Source: Paenibacillus taichungensis
Lineage (GTDB): Bacteria > Bacillota > Bacilli > Paenibacillales > Paenibacillaceae
Direction of reading: 5' to 3'
DNA length: 64,000 nucleotides
Assembly (NCBI RefSeq): GCF_013359905.1
Contig: NZ_JABMCC010000114.1
Coordinates: 1-64,000 of the forward strand
Below are positions 51,279 to 59,748 of this stretch, one piece after another. The position numbers were made by a program, and so were the translations under genes. The notes under the pieces are model-generated. The model was not told where the DNA came from, did not search any database, and was given only the letters and a program-made list of their open reading frames with translations. How positions within the stretch are numbered: position 1 is the first letter of the stretch; every line of letters starts with the position of its first letter.

Positions 51279-52319
51279 TTAAGTAAGTACGGTCATCGCC
51301 TCTCTTGTAAATGGAACCAGATCATCGGTGCGTCCTTCTTGAATTTTCTTAGCCCATTCAGGGTCGACCAGAAGAGCGCGTCCTACAGCTACCAAATCAA
51401 ACTCATCATTCTGAAGTCGTTGTACCAATCCATCGATACCGACGTTACTTGCGCCCTTACCTTCTGTGAACAGACTTGTAAAGTCACCATCAAGACCAAT
51501 CGATCCAACAGTAATTGTCGGTTTGCCAGTCAGTTTTTTGGTCCATCCAGCAAAGTTCAGATCAGATCCTTCGAATTCCGGCTCCCAGAAACGGCGTGTG
51601 GAACAGTGGAAGATATCGACTCCTGCTTGAACCAACGGTGCGAGAAGCTGCTCCAGTAATTCCGGTGTTTCAGCCAATTTAGCCTGATAATCATCTGTCT
51701 TCCATTGAGATAAACGCAGTACAATCGGGAATTCCGGTCCGACTACTTCACGGCAAGCCTCAATCACTTCAACTGCAAAACGTGTGCGAGCCATCATATC
51801 TCCACCATAACGATCCGTACGAGAGTTGGTTTTCTCATACAGGAATTGGTCGATCAGATAGCCGTGTGCTCCATGGATTTCAACACCATCGAACCCAACG
51901 CGTTTCGCTTCTGAGGCTGCTTGTGCGAATTCCTGAACGATTGTAGCAATTTCAGCTTCCGAATAATCATTAACATGACCTTTGGCTCCCATATGCCAGA
52001 TCTGTGGAATAATTCGACCGCCAGCTTCATGTACTTCAGATACAACATGTGCCCAACCATTCATTGCAGCTTCGCCATAAAAGTGCGGCACATTAGCTTG
52101 ATTGGATGCATCTGGATGATTAATTATTGTTCCTTCTGTCACAATAAGCCCCACTGCGTTCTCTGCTCTGCGGCGGTAATAGCCCGCAACATTCGAACCC
52201 GGGATACCGTCCGGAGAAAATTGACGCGTCATCGGCGCCATCACGATCCGATTGGATAATTTCAATTGACCTAACTCTATAGGCTGGAACAATGCTTCTA
52301 TGGATTGAGAATAATTCAT
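51279..52319 (-). CDS. NADH:flavin oxidoreductase, Old Yellow Enzyme family
   Basis: A 346-aa FMN enzyme: LSNRIVMAPMTRQFSPDG (FMN contact), VTEGTIINHP, VEIHGAHGYLIDQFL (active-site His/His region, 147-161), NSRTDRYGGD and DLVAVGRALLVDPEWA. OYE members reduce electrophilic alkenes, quinones or nitro compounds with NAD(P)H. The loop after WHMGA (about residues 108-125) is short, so roughly 30-40 residues usual in the family appear to be missing; the frame is intact. Start ATG after TTGGAGGTTATT. It is downstream of a TetR gene on the same strand and carries a TTGAC-n6-GTCAA site like the one before that TetR, a NemR-like arrangement. Confidence 0.87.
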   Translation of the reverse strand: MNYSQSIEALFQPIELGQLKLSNRIVMAPMTRQFSPDGIPGSNVAGYYRRRAENAVGLIVTEGTIINHPDASNQANVPHFYGEAAMNGWAHVVSEVHEAGGRIIPQIWHMGAKGHVNDYSEAEIATIVQEFAQAASEAKRVGFDGVEIHGAHGYLIDQFLYEKTNSRTDRYGGDMMARTRFAVEVIEACREVVGPEFPIVLRLSQWKTDDYQAKLAETPELLEQLLAPLVQAGVDIFHCSTRRFWEPEFEGSDLNFAGWTKKLTGKPTITVGSIGLDGDFTSLFTEGKGASNVGIDGLVQRLQNDEFDLVAVGRALLVDPEWAKKIQEGRTDDLVPFTREAMTVLT

Positions 52320-52490
52320 AATAACCTCCAAATATTTAGTTTTATATAAGTCGAACTAGGAGATGTTAAACAGCTACCAGCCTGGTTAACAGCTAGACGT
52401 TACTTCCAAATGAATCAATACACGATTTTTATCGAAAAGCCCCACCTCCTTCAAGGTTTCGTGGTGTATTAATCCGCCTTAAATTTATTT

Positions 52491-52506
52491 TTGACTTCGC
52501 AGTCAA
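52491..52506. promoter_or_regulatory. TetR operator in front of the OYE gene
   Basis: TTGAC-TTCGCA-GTCAA. Shares TTGAC-n6-GTCAA with the larger palindrome at 53113-53144. The TTGAC also fits a -35 element for the minus-strand OYE promoter. Confidence 0.6.
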
Positions 52507-52525
52507 GAATTTAACAAAAAAAAGA

Positions 52526-53101
52526 TCAAGACATGATCATGCCAAATGAAGTACGCAGAACCGTCTCGATCTGTTCACGGGATGAACCTGATTTCTCCAT
52601 AACTCTCACACCCAGGATGGTGTTATTTAGATAAGATGCAAGCTCTATACTCGTATACCGGTTGGAAATTAACTGTTGTTGCTGCCCGCTACTTATGATC
52701 TTCTCTAATACCAGTTGAATCTCTTCTGCCATGAGCTCAGCTTCGCGTGTGACTTGCTCGTCCTCTGTTCCGAATTCAAGGGATGCATTCACAATTAGAC
52801 AACCTTGGCAGCCAATTTCATCGTCTAAAAGGGACTCTCGTAAGGCATCCAGTTTATCACCGGGAGACGAATCCAAGGCTTCAATCTCCTTCAGTTTCGC
52901 TATAACCTGTTCACGGTAAAGTGCCAGCGCCTTCAGGAACAATGATCGCTTGTCTTTAAAAACACAGTACAAACTTTGCTTTTTGACTCCTGTAGTACGC
53001 GTAAGGTCCTCATAAGAAGTTGCTTTGAAGCCTTGATTCCAGAACACTTCCATAGACTGGTATAATACACGATCGACATCAAATTCTCTTGGTCTGCTCA
53101 T
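52526..53101 (-). CDS. TetR-family repressor, NemR-like
   Basis: A 191-aa TetR regulator beginning SRPREFDVDRVLYQSMEVFW, HTH SYEDLTRTTGVKKQSLYCVF, and a cysteine pair in DDEIGCQGCLIVNAS. The group includes electrophile-sensing repressors of OYE reductases (NemR type), so the cysteines may be sensors (inference). It precedes the OYE gene, and both have matching palindromes. Autoregulation and control of the OYE gene are likely. Confidence 0.9.
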   Translation of the reverse strand: MSRPREFDVDRVLYQSMEVFWNQGFKATSYEDLTRTTGVKKQSLYCVFKDKRSLFLKALALYREQVIAKLKEIEALDSSPGDKLDALRESLLDDEIGCQGCLIVNASLEFGTEDEQVTREAELMAEEIQLVLEKIISSGQQQQLISNRYTSIELASYLNNTILGVRVMEKSGSSREQIETVLRTSFGMIMS

Positions 53102-53112
53102 GGGATTAATAT

Positions 53113-53144
53113 ATCAGTTATTGACCATGCAGTCAATAACTGAT
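53113..53144. promoter_or_regulatory. TetR autoregulatory operator
   Basis: ATCAGTTATTGAC-CATGCA-GTCAATAACTGAT: a perfect 13-bp inverted repeat 12 bp upstream of the TetR start. Confidence 0.72.
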
Positions 53145-53199
53145 CATTTTACGTCAGCTAATCTATACGGAAATTTCCTGCTGGTCCCTTGAATGCAGT

Positions 53200-53763
53200 C
53201 TAACTCTTCCGGTAAGCAACCTTGTGAAAAGCATTAATATAACGAAACAGTGCTTCACCATCATCAGGCACATGCGTGCTTTTATCCAGCGGAAACATCA
53301 TTGCCTGATACGGCTCTGGCACCATTCTATATTGATGGACATAGGAGGTCAGGATGAACCCGTTACGTTGCCAGAACTGAATGCGTTCCTGATGAGCCTC
53401 CGTTGTCCCGGACTCCGCCTCGATAATCATACCTTTGATCCCGTGTTCCCTTAACGCCCAGGCTCTGAGCTGCTCTAGCATCCAGGTCCCTATGCCCAAC
53501 CCGCGCAGCTTCTGTTCAACCGCGAGGTAATCGATGATCAGAATGCGGTCCGCAGCCTTCCCCTCCAGTCCAGTAACAGCCATCGCAACCACTTCTCCAT
53601 GATGCACGCCCGTGTGTAAACAACCAATTCCCCGGTCCAGCATACTGCGCAGAATCGCTTTGGTCTTAGCGCCGCTTTGAAAAGCCTCATGATAGATTCG
53701 CTCCATCCGCGCCCACAATGCTTCATCCCACTCCTCTATAGTAGTAAACTCTAATTCCAGCAT
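53200..53763 (-). CDS. GNAT-family N-acetyltransferase
   Basis: A 187-aa GNAT protein. Acetyl-CoA site: IIDYLAVEQKLRGLGIGTWM (Q/RxxGxG/A), followed by EAESGTTEAHQERIQFWQRN and GFILTS. Substrate unknown. Start ATG behind TGGAGGCGAATGAG. Between the OYE-TetR pair and the tetracycline-protection gene. Confidence 0.87.
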   Translation of the reverse strand: MLELEFTTIEEWDEALWARMERIYHEAFQSGAKTKAILRSMLDRGIGCLHTGVHHGEVVAMAVTGLEGKAADRILIIDYLAVEQKLRGLGIGTWMLEQLRAWALREHGIKGMIIEAESGTTEAHQERIQFWQRNGFILTSYVHQYRMVPEPYQAMMFPLDKSTHVPDDGEALFRYINAFHKVAYRKS

Positions 53764-53874
53764 CTCATTCGCCTCCAGATTTCTATCATAACAAATCCCG
53801 CCTCTGCTAATAACAGTGTTAAACGTTTGTAGAAGGCACTCTACTGTCTAGTTCTTTTATAAATGAGTCAAAGA

Positions 53875-53908
53875 AAAAGCAGTGTACACCACTTGTACGC
53901 TGCTTTTA
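53875..53908 (-). terminator. Intrinsic terminator of the ribosomal protection gene
   Basis: On the minus strand AAAGCAGCGTACA-(5 nt)-TGTACACTGCTTTTT, 14 nt after the stop. Confidence 0.75.
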
Positions 53909-53921
53909 ACTCGCTTTTTGC

Positions 53922-55895
53922 TTACACCGAATTCAAAACATGTAAGAGATATTCCTTCCGATTTAATGGATTATGATCGTATCTTGTACATGATGGCACT
54001 TCACCATCGAAGGGCTCATAGCCATAGAATTCGGATAGCAATACACCTTCACCTTGGGTCCAACCCGGAAGTTGGTTCTTGAATGACTGAATATTCTTAA
54101 TCGGGATCATGCCATATATCATAAATACCTGGTCATTCTGAATCGGATCCTGATAGGTTGAAGAGGCTTGAGTTAGTTTAAATAAAATCCTACTTAGATA
54201 ATTAGCAGGAACCTCTAATTCGAACCGATGAATGGGTTCATAAATTTGAGTAGTTGCTTCAGCTAGTGCTCTCATTAACACAAGAGGCGTTAATTTTCGA
54301 AAATCACTAGCTGTACTAACTGCACTTGCATAGGCGGTATCCGTAAGTGTCACAATTAGATCGCGAACTTCCCAACCATATAGTCCTTGCTTAAGCGTCT
54401 CATAGACGGTTTCTTCAATTGCCTTATGAAACGATAAAGGTAGGGAGCCGAGCTCTACTTCTAAATGATATTCAATACCGGTTGAACGAGGATTCGGGTC
54501 AATACGAAAGCCTATAGTACTATAAAATGGGTTTCCCTTGTCTCCCATTCTCTCAACTGCCTCCCCTGTAAAGATAGGCTTTTCAATATAAATAGGCTGT
54601 GTCTCAAGAAATTCGATATCGATTTGAGCGTCTTTTTTCAGTTGATCCCGAATCACTTCTTTTTGAATTTCACCATAAAGATGAATAGATAGCTCCCTTT
54701 GAAGAGAATTCTGTTTGATATGAATAAATGGATCCTGTTCGGCTAATTTTTTCAATGCTCTGAATAAATGAATGGTCTCGTTTTCGTCAGAGGCTTTGAT
54801 CGTTGTTACTAAACTAGGCGGCGAGAACAGGGTTTCGGTCGTTTCATTGGAAGGAACACCGATATCATCGCCAACCTGGCAGTCTGTTAGACCCATAATT
54901 TTTACGATATCTCCACTTGCAGCAATTGTTCCATCTGTTGTTTTTCCAGAAAAGAAGTGCTTCAACCCCGTGACCTTGTTGGTAAATTTGATAATTTCTC
55001 CTGTTTGATTCATCCGATAATAGGTAAGACTCTCACGTATTTTGATTTCACCAGAGAAAACTCGTACGTAAGCGATCTTTTCGTCGTTTTTTCCACGTTC
55101 AATTTTAAAAACTCTCCCTCTTGTAAAAGGAGTATTTTCATAATGAACGGAAGAATGGCAATTCTGTATGGCTGTAATCAAATGGGGAATGCCCCTACCA
55201 GTAATTGCTGAACCAAATAGCACCGGATAAAGCTGTGCTTGCTTGAACTGTTCTAGAAACTCCGATTCAAAGTCATCAGGGGCTAATTCTTCAGAGCTGT
55301 AAAGATATCGTTCGAGAAAGCGTCCATTATTATCAGCTAAACGATTTGCTAGGCCCTCCATAAATTTCTGATTATTTTCCGTGAACAATTCCATATGCGC
55401 AGCTGATGTGCCGATATTATAAACAAAGCCCATTGCTAAAGCATGGGGTGTCAATTTATCATGGATTTCAGTTAGTAACGATTCGTACCTAGCACCCACA
55501 CGATCAATTTTATTGATAAAAAAGATTGTAGGGATTTTCAATTTAGCAAGTGTCTTCATCAAAACTCGTGTCTGAGTTTGAATACCTTCGACAGATGAAA
55601 TGACAAGGATGACTCCATCTAATACTCGTAAAGCCCTCTCAACTTCAGAGATGAATTCGGGGTGACCTGGTGTATCAATCAAATTCACTTTCACATCATT
55701 AACCGCAAAAGAAACGACAGCAGATTGAATGGTAATTCCTCGTTGTCGTTCCATTTCCATAGAATCTGTTTGCGTATTTCCTTTATCTACACTGCCGATT
55801 TCAGATATGATACCCGTTTCAAAAAGTAATCTTTCAGTTAAACTCGTCTTTCCTGCGTCTACATGCGCAAGAATCCCTATATTTATATTTCTCAA
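53922..55895 (-). CDS. Tet(M)/Tet(O)-type ribosomal protection GTPase
   Basis: A 657-aa EF-G-like GTPase, slightly longer than Tet(M) (639 aa). G domain: AHVDAGKTS (10-18), RGITI (52-56), DTPGH (74-78), NKID (128-131). Domains II-V follow, including EFL-type ETQPIYIEKPIFTGEAVERM and a C-terminal YGYEPFDGEVP. Such proteins dislodge tetracycline from the ribosome. It is clearly in the family, but I cannot place it in a named Tet class, and activity against tetracycline is inferred. The start is a TTG behind AAAGGATGATAACGA. A leader ORF overlaps it, and a TATAAT promoter is visible upstream. Confidence 0.88.
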   Translation of the reverse strand: MRNINIGILAHVDAGKTSLTERLLFETGIISEIGSVDKGNTQTDSMEMERQRGITIQSAVVSFAVNDVKVNLIDTPGHPEFISEVERALRVLDGVILVISSVEGIQTQTRVLMKTLAKLKIPTIFFINKIDRVGARYESLLTEIHDKLTPHALAMGFVYNIGTSAAHMELFTENNQKFMEGLANRLADNNGRFLERYLYSSEELAPDDFESEFLEQFKQAQLYPVLFGSAITGRGIPHLITAIQNCHSSVHYENTPFTRGRVFKIERGKNDEKIAYVRVFSGEIKIRESLTYYRMNQTGEIIKFTNKVTGLKHFFSGKTTDGTIAASGDIVKIMGLTDCQVGDDIGVPSNETTETLFSPPSLVTTIKASDENETIHLFRALKKLAEQDPFIHIKQNSLQRELSIHLYGEIQKEVIRDQLKKDAQIDIEFLETQPIYIEKPIFTGEAVERMGDKGNPFYSTIGFRIDPNPRSTGIEYHLEVELGSLPLSFHKAIEETVYETLKQGLYGWEVRDLIVTLTDTAYASAVSTASDFRKLTPLVLMRALAEATTQIYEPIHRFELEVPANYLSRILFKLTQASSTYQDPIQNDQVFMIYGMIPIKNIQSFKNQLPGWTQGEGVLLSEFYGYEPFDGEVPSCTRYDHNPLNRKEYLLHVLNSV

Positions 55896-55956
55896 TCGTT
55901 ATCATCCTTTTTTTCATATTATTCTCCTTTTGTATAGTCATAGTATTTTTTTGCAT
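55834..55956 (-). CDS. Leader ORF overlapping the ribosomal protection gene
   Basis: A 40-codon frame with two ATG starts, each with a good ribosome binding site (AAGGAG at the first; AAAAGGAG before the internal MKKRMITIEKYK). It is rich in Lys/Met/Thr codons and ends 62 nt inside the tet gene in another frame. Tet(M) genes of Tn916 type are preceded by a leader peptide used for attenuation. This one differs but has the same position. Function as a regulatory leader is inferred. Confidence 0.45.
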   Translation of the reverse strand: MQKNTMTIQKENNMKKRMITIEKYKYRDSCACRRRKDEFN

Positions 55957-55987
55957 ACTATTCACGCTCCTTATATGTAATACTCTT

Positions 55988-56015
55988 ATTATACTTTTTA
56001 TGAATTTTATTACAA
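55988..56015 (-). promoter_or_regulatory. Probable promoter of the ribosomal protection gene
   Basis: Minus strand TTGTAA, 16-nt spacer, TATAAT, about 30 nt upstream of the leader ORF. Confidence 0.55.
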
Positions 56016-56060
56016 ACCTTCAACATCAGATTCGTTATCCATCTAAATAAACTCAAAATG

Positions 56061-56100
56061 AAAAAGACCGTTAAGAAACTAATTCTTCACGGCCCTTTCT
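56061..56100 (-). terminator. Terminator of the nucleotidyltransferase gene
   Basis: Minus strand GGGCCGTGAAGAA-(7 nt)-TTCTTAACGGTC then TTTTTCATTTT. Confidence 0.7.
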
Positions 56101-56112
56101 TTATAAGGTAGG

Positions 56113-57190
56113 TCAATGATTCATATAATAGTCATATAGTTGCTCGAAGGTTGTAAAGCGTTTCACTTCTCTGCCAACCTTATCATACTCGTCTAGATAT
56201 TCATCCATCACTTCAAGGAACTTCTCTTTCATTACTGGTAAATCACTTGCATCAAAGTACTGCATAAGATCAAATTTCTTGGTCCCCTTCTCCACAGCCA
56301 TTTCATCAAGATACCCTTGTGCTCCAAAGGCCGAAAGAAAGACGTAGGAAGCATCATTTGTTGTAACACTGTTCAAGATTTTATTGTAGTAGTTGCACCA
56401 CAATTCTTCGTATGTTCCCCTCAGATTATCAAAGTTAGGAGTAGGTTTAACAATGAAGTTATCGCACATCGTACTATGTAACCTTGTAACGCTATTCAAC
56501 ATTTTAAAAGATGCTATTCGGATATCTTCAATGGTATGAGATTCGATGATTGACATGTATAAGGATTCGAGATCATCCGGAACATAGCGAAACGAGCGTA
56601 TCTCTTCCAAATATCGCTTGATTCCTCGTTTGATACACGTGTTATTCATACTGACCAAGGCATTAACTAGATTGTACAGAACGTCGGCAGATGCATGTCG
56701 CACTGAACCGATATCTTCACCTAGCATCGTATCGCTGTATGCTTGCTTAGCCAGATCGATCCATTTTTTTGCTCGATTAAGACACGCTTCTCCTATCGGG
56801 CTCGTAAGTGCATCAAGAGCATTTTGCCTGAAATCATTCAATTTCTCCAAATCCTCAGGTTTAGCATAGTAGAGTATTTTGAGCTCGGTTAGGCTCGATA
56901 CGTTGGGACTCTCTAATGTGGATTGCTCTTGTATTCTTGAATGGCGTGCAATAGATGTCATATCCAACGTCATCCAAGATGAAGCAATCGGATATTCCCC
57001 ATCCCCTCTCTGTATTGTTGATAATAATCAAATCAAGATCGCTCTTCTCGTGAAAGTCCCCGGTGCTAAATGAACCCGTAAGCCCAATAATGGCGATATC
57101 GTCTAGAAAATCTCTTTTTGCGCGTTCGATAACCATGTTAATCAACAGTTCATTTTTGCCCAGCAGCTTCTTCTTCATGATTTCGTTCAT
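56113..57190 (-). pseudogene. Nucleotidyltransferase-domain protein, frameshifted
   Basis: Two overlapping frames together form one protein of about 355 aa. The first (56861-57190, good start AAGGGGTGTAAAGA-ATG) holds the Pol-beta-type active site LTGSFSTGDFHEKSDLDLII (GS...DxD) and runs to DVGYDIYCTPF. The second (56113 to about 56935) continues with IQEQSTLESPNVSSLTELKI and a long helical C-terminal domain. The match of both halves breaks at about 56930-56943, in TTCAAGAATACAAGAG, so a 1- or 2-nt indel has split the gene. Relatives include small-molecule adenylyltransferases such as aminoglycoside-modifying enzymes. The substrate here is unknown. Confidence 0.8.
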
Positions 57191-57305
57191 TCTTTACACC
57201 CCTTCATACAAGCAGGCCGTTCTTCATCCCAACAACCTTAACTTGAGTCTATCGATGTAGAGGTGCGGTTTCTATGTATAAGTTGATTTAATCCATCTTT
57301 GCACA

Positions 57306-57344
57306 AAACCCGCTAAACCGTCGATACGACCATTTAGCGGGTTT
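57306..57344 (-). terminator. Intrinsic terminator of CD3324-family gene 2
   Basis: AAACCCGCTAAA-(15 nt)-TTTAGCGGGTTT, a perfect 12-bp stem right after the stop. Confidence 0.8.
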
Positions 57345-57346
57345 CA

Positions 57347-57613
57347 TTAGTTCTTACTATAAACAATTTTCTTTATGCTTTCGTAGGACAAGAAATACTG
57401 AGCCGCCAAATCCTCTATGCTGACTCCATTGCGAAACAAGGGTTTGATCTCAGCGTTTCGAGCAGAGACCCTACTTTTGCTTTGTGTTGTCTCGCCCCAT
57501 TTTAGGTGTGCCTCTTTGGGTTTGGGGATATAAATCAATTCGCCTTGAACGTATTCCTGAATGATACGTAGCAGTTCTTCGGGAAAAACAAACTCGGCAT
57601 TTGAATATTTCAT
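57347..57613 (-). CDS. CD3324-family small HTH protein (copy 2)
   Basis: An 88-aa paralogue of the protein at 22121-22387. Shared blocks are MKY-NA---FPEELL, IIQEYVQGELIYIPKPKEAH, KWGE, and the C-terminal HTH-like SIEDLAAQYFLSYESIKKIV. The start is the ATG aligned with copy 1, with AAGGAGTGAGGCTC upstream; a GTG three codons earlier is less likely. The ribosome binding site lies in a CCTTATT/AATAAGG hairpin within a structured leader. Regulatory function inferred. Confidence 0.82.
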   Translation of the reverse strand: MKYSNAEFVFPEELLRIIQEYVQGELIYIPKPKEAHLKWGETTQSKSRVSARNAEIKPLFRNGVSIEDLAAQYFLSYESIKKIVYSKN

Positions 57614-57798
57614 GAGCCTCACTCCTTATTTAATAAATCAATAAGGTGCAAAGCCAGTTAGTAGAATATTACGATTTGTCGTTGGCAATGTGATTGTCCC
57701 CAAGCTCTATGCAAAGCATTGCCATATCCTTTACTGGCTTTGCATAGAGCCATGCATATAAGAACCCTACCCCGATTGTTTTCAATAGCCTCACCTCC
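57614..57798 (-). promoter_or_regulatory. Structured leader with alternative hairpins before CD3324-family gene 2
   Basis: Minus-strand arm 1 (57750-57733, GCTCTATGCAAAGCCAGT) pairs perfectly over 14 bp with arm 2 (57717-57704, GCTTTGCATAGAGC). It can instead pair over 11 bp with arm 3 (57658-57648, ACTGGCTTTGC). Arm 3 is followed at once by the ribosome-binding-site hairpin CCTTATT-(9 nt)-AATAAGG (57646-57624). GGCAATG/CATTGCC adds an inner helix. The order of arms is the same as in copy 1. Confidence 0.65.
57669..57785 (-). CDS. Leader ORF of 38 codons upstream of CD3324-family gene 2
   Basis: TTG start behind GGAGGTGAGG with 8-nt spacing, and TAA at 57669-57671. The peptide starts MKTIGVGFLYAWLYAKPV and is hydrophobic at the N-terminus and acidic toward the end. 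It spans arms 1 and 2 of the leader. It shows no similarity to the leader peptide of copy 1, and the shared RNA blocks fall in different reading frames, so the RNA rather than the peptide is conserved. Confidence 0.55.
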   Translation of the reverse strand: MKTIGVGFLYAWLYAKPVKDMAMLCIELGDNHIANDKS

Positions 57799-57918
57799 AT
57801 AGAAAATAGTTAGATTAACCAAGAAATCGCTAATGCGAATATTAAGTATCTCCGTCTCTATCCAATTCCCCAGGTAACCGATAAGTTTGGATTTAAACTT
57901 TTGAATCTTATAAACAAC

Positions 57919-58584
57919 TTATTGGTTGTCGAATAAGACCTCTGCGGTTAGTTGGATGTGTGCTCTAAAGATCTGTGTAGCACGTTCACCATCGCGGCTA
58001 AGAACAGCATCTGCTAATGCCTTATGTTCAGCGATTCCATCCCGTACTTGCTGTTGCGGGGGGGAACAATGTCGATAAAATTCGCTCAAATCCCAAAGGT
58101 TACTGCAGATATCCAAGAGAACTGGATTCGGACATGCGGCAATAAGCTCGTAATGAAATTGACGATGAATCTCAGACCATTCTTCGCGGACAACAAGCTT
58201 TTCATTCCCTTCCTTGTACTCAGCCGTTTGCGATAGCTTGTGATGCACGGCAATTACATTGGATTCCCATGTGAGATCACCATAGGCGATGGATAGGCGT
58301 AAAGCTTCAGATTCATTGATTAACCTCGCTTGTATGATGTTGTTCAGCTCTTCCTCCGACGCCGTCTTTACTGAAAATCCGTGGTTAGGATTTTGCTGTA
58401 CCAGACCCTGAGTCGCCAATCGCGTCAACGCTTCGCGAACAACAGCAACTGAGACTTCGAAAGCTTTAGCTAATTCCGCCACTTTTAATGGAGAGCCCGG
58501 TTCATATTGTCCAGTCAAAATATCGGATTGTAGTTTCTTCCTGACATTCTCGCTTAAGGTGGACGAACCATTCCTTTTGGCCAT
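57919..58584 (-). CDS. GntR-family regulator, FadR/FCD subfamily
   Basis: A 221-aa regulator: GntR winged helix (YEPGSPLKVAELAKAFEVSV, AVVREALTRLATQGLV) and the all-helical FCD domain with metal/ligand positions in EIHRQFHYELIAACPN and GIAEHKALADAVLSRDGERA. Divergent from the PEBP-like gene; it probably responds to a small carboxylic acid. The gap has a weak CTAC-n10-GTAG symmetry. Start ATG behind GAAGGAAGGTGCTG. Confidence 0.9.
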   Translation of the reverse strand: MAKRNGSSTLSENVRKKLQSDILTGQYEPGSPLKVAELAKAFEVSVAVVREALTRLATQGLVQQNPNHGFSVKTASEEELNNIIQARLINESEALRLSIAYGDLTWESNVIAVHHKLSQTAEYKEGNEKLVVREEWSEIHRQFHYELIAACPNPVLLDICSNLWDLSEFYRHCSPPQQQVRDGIAEHKALADAVLSRDGERATQIFRAHIQLTAEVLFDNQ

Positions 58585-58763
58585 GAAACAGCACCTTCCT
58601 TCTTACACATTATAATTCTACGTAATTGTATGTAGATAGTTTACACCGTTATCAATAAAAAACAAACATTAAATTCGATAGTGAATTATAAAAACGATTA
58701 TTGTTTACAGAATCGATTATTTAATATATTATCGAAAATGAAAATAAAAGGAGGTAATTTACA

Positions 58764-59297
58764 ATGAACAACAATCCATTTTCCAAATTGCCAGAAGTAG
58801 CAATCTTTCAATTGGAGAGTAATGACATTATGGAGGGACATCCTCTACCGACCCAGCATTATTCGGAGATGTCAACACTAGAGGGAAGTAAAGATCTCTC
58901 GCCCCATTTGAAGTGGTCGGGTGCACCCGACGGGACAAAGAGTTTTGTCGTAACTGCATATGATCCGGACGCCCCAACTGGATCGGGGTTGTGGCACTGG
59001 GCCGTTATTAATATCCCCGCCAGCGTAACCGAGCTACCTACAGGCGCAGGTGACGAGTATTCCAGCGGTTTGCCGCAAGGCTCTCTACAACTACCGAATG
59101 ATTTGAGACTCGAACGCTTTATCGGTGCAGCGCCTCCAGCGGGACACGGTCCTCATCGATATTATTTTGTCGTTCATGCGCTGGACGTCGAAAATATTAG
59201 TGTCGCCCCTAATTCCACGCCAGCTCTCCTTGGATTCACCATGCTGAGTCATACGCTGGGGAGAGCAGTTCTCATGGCAACAGGGGAAATCAAGTAA
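58764..59297 (+). CDS. YbhB/YbcL-family PEBP-like protein
   Basis: A 177-aa phosphatidylethanolamine-binding-protein-fold protein. Motifs: LSPHLKWSGAPDGTKSFVVT, YDPDAPTGSGLWHWAVINIP, and AAPPAGHGPHRYYFVVHALD. The family's biochemical role in bacteria is unclear. Strong AAAGGAGG ribosome binding site. Paired with the divergent GntR regulator. Confidence 0.9.
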   Translation: MNNNPFSKLPEVAIFQLESNDIMEGHPLPTQHYSEMSTLEGSKDLSPHLKWSGAPDGTKSFVVTAYDPDAPTGSGLWHWAVINIPASVTELPTGAGDEYSSGLPQGSLQLPNDLRLERFIGAAPPAGHGPHRYYFVVHALDVENISVAPNSTPALLGFTMLSHTLGRAVLMATGEIK

Positions 59298-59435
59298 AAC
59301 AAGATGTTGAAGATTAGGAAACAATGATATGAAAAATTCCGAGTATCTTATGCGTGTTTACGATTTTTTTTGCACACAACAAGGTTTGAAAAACAAAGTA
59401 CTCCATACAATGCGGAGTCAAGTACGGAGGAAGTG

Positions 59436-59594
59436 GTGAAACTGAATGATCAGCCACATCATCATGTATGCCCCAATTGCCAGCAGCCAATTATAATTTT
59501 GAAACATACCGTCATTTGCGGCTGCGGGAGCAAGATTAAAAACAAAGTGAAATTTAAAATATATCCAGAAAAACTGAAAAGTCCTCATCATTGA
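59436..59594 (+). CDS. Zinc-ribbon micro-protein
   Basis: A 52-aa protein with HHHVCPNCQQPIIILKHTVI and CGCGSK. CxxC plus CxC spacing fits a zinc ribbon, and a basic tail follows. Start taken as the GTG after CGGAGGAAGTG; a longer frame from 59370 has no ribosome binding site. The stop codon lies inside the loop of the terminator hairpin at 59574-59605. Function unknown. Confidence 0.6.
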   Translation: MKLNDQPHHHVCPNCQQPIIILKHTVICGCGSKIKNKVKFKIYPEKLKSPHH

Positions 59595-59605
59595 GGACTT
59601 TTCAG
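59574..59605 (+). terminator. Terminator overlapping the zinc-ribbon stop codon
   Basis: CTGAAAAGTCCTC-atcatt-GAGGACTTTTCAG, a perfect 13-bp stem; the TGA stop spans the loop and the 3' arm. Confidence 0.8.
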
Positions 59606-59748
59606 TAAATTAGCGTTGACCATCTCTGTCAGCGAAGTATTTAAAACATTACATTGTAGGCTTAACCAGATGAAACTTTTATCATCAAAGGAATACAGGC
59701 TCGTTATTTCATCAATACAATTTTATCCTATAGAAATGAGGCATTCCA

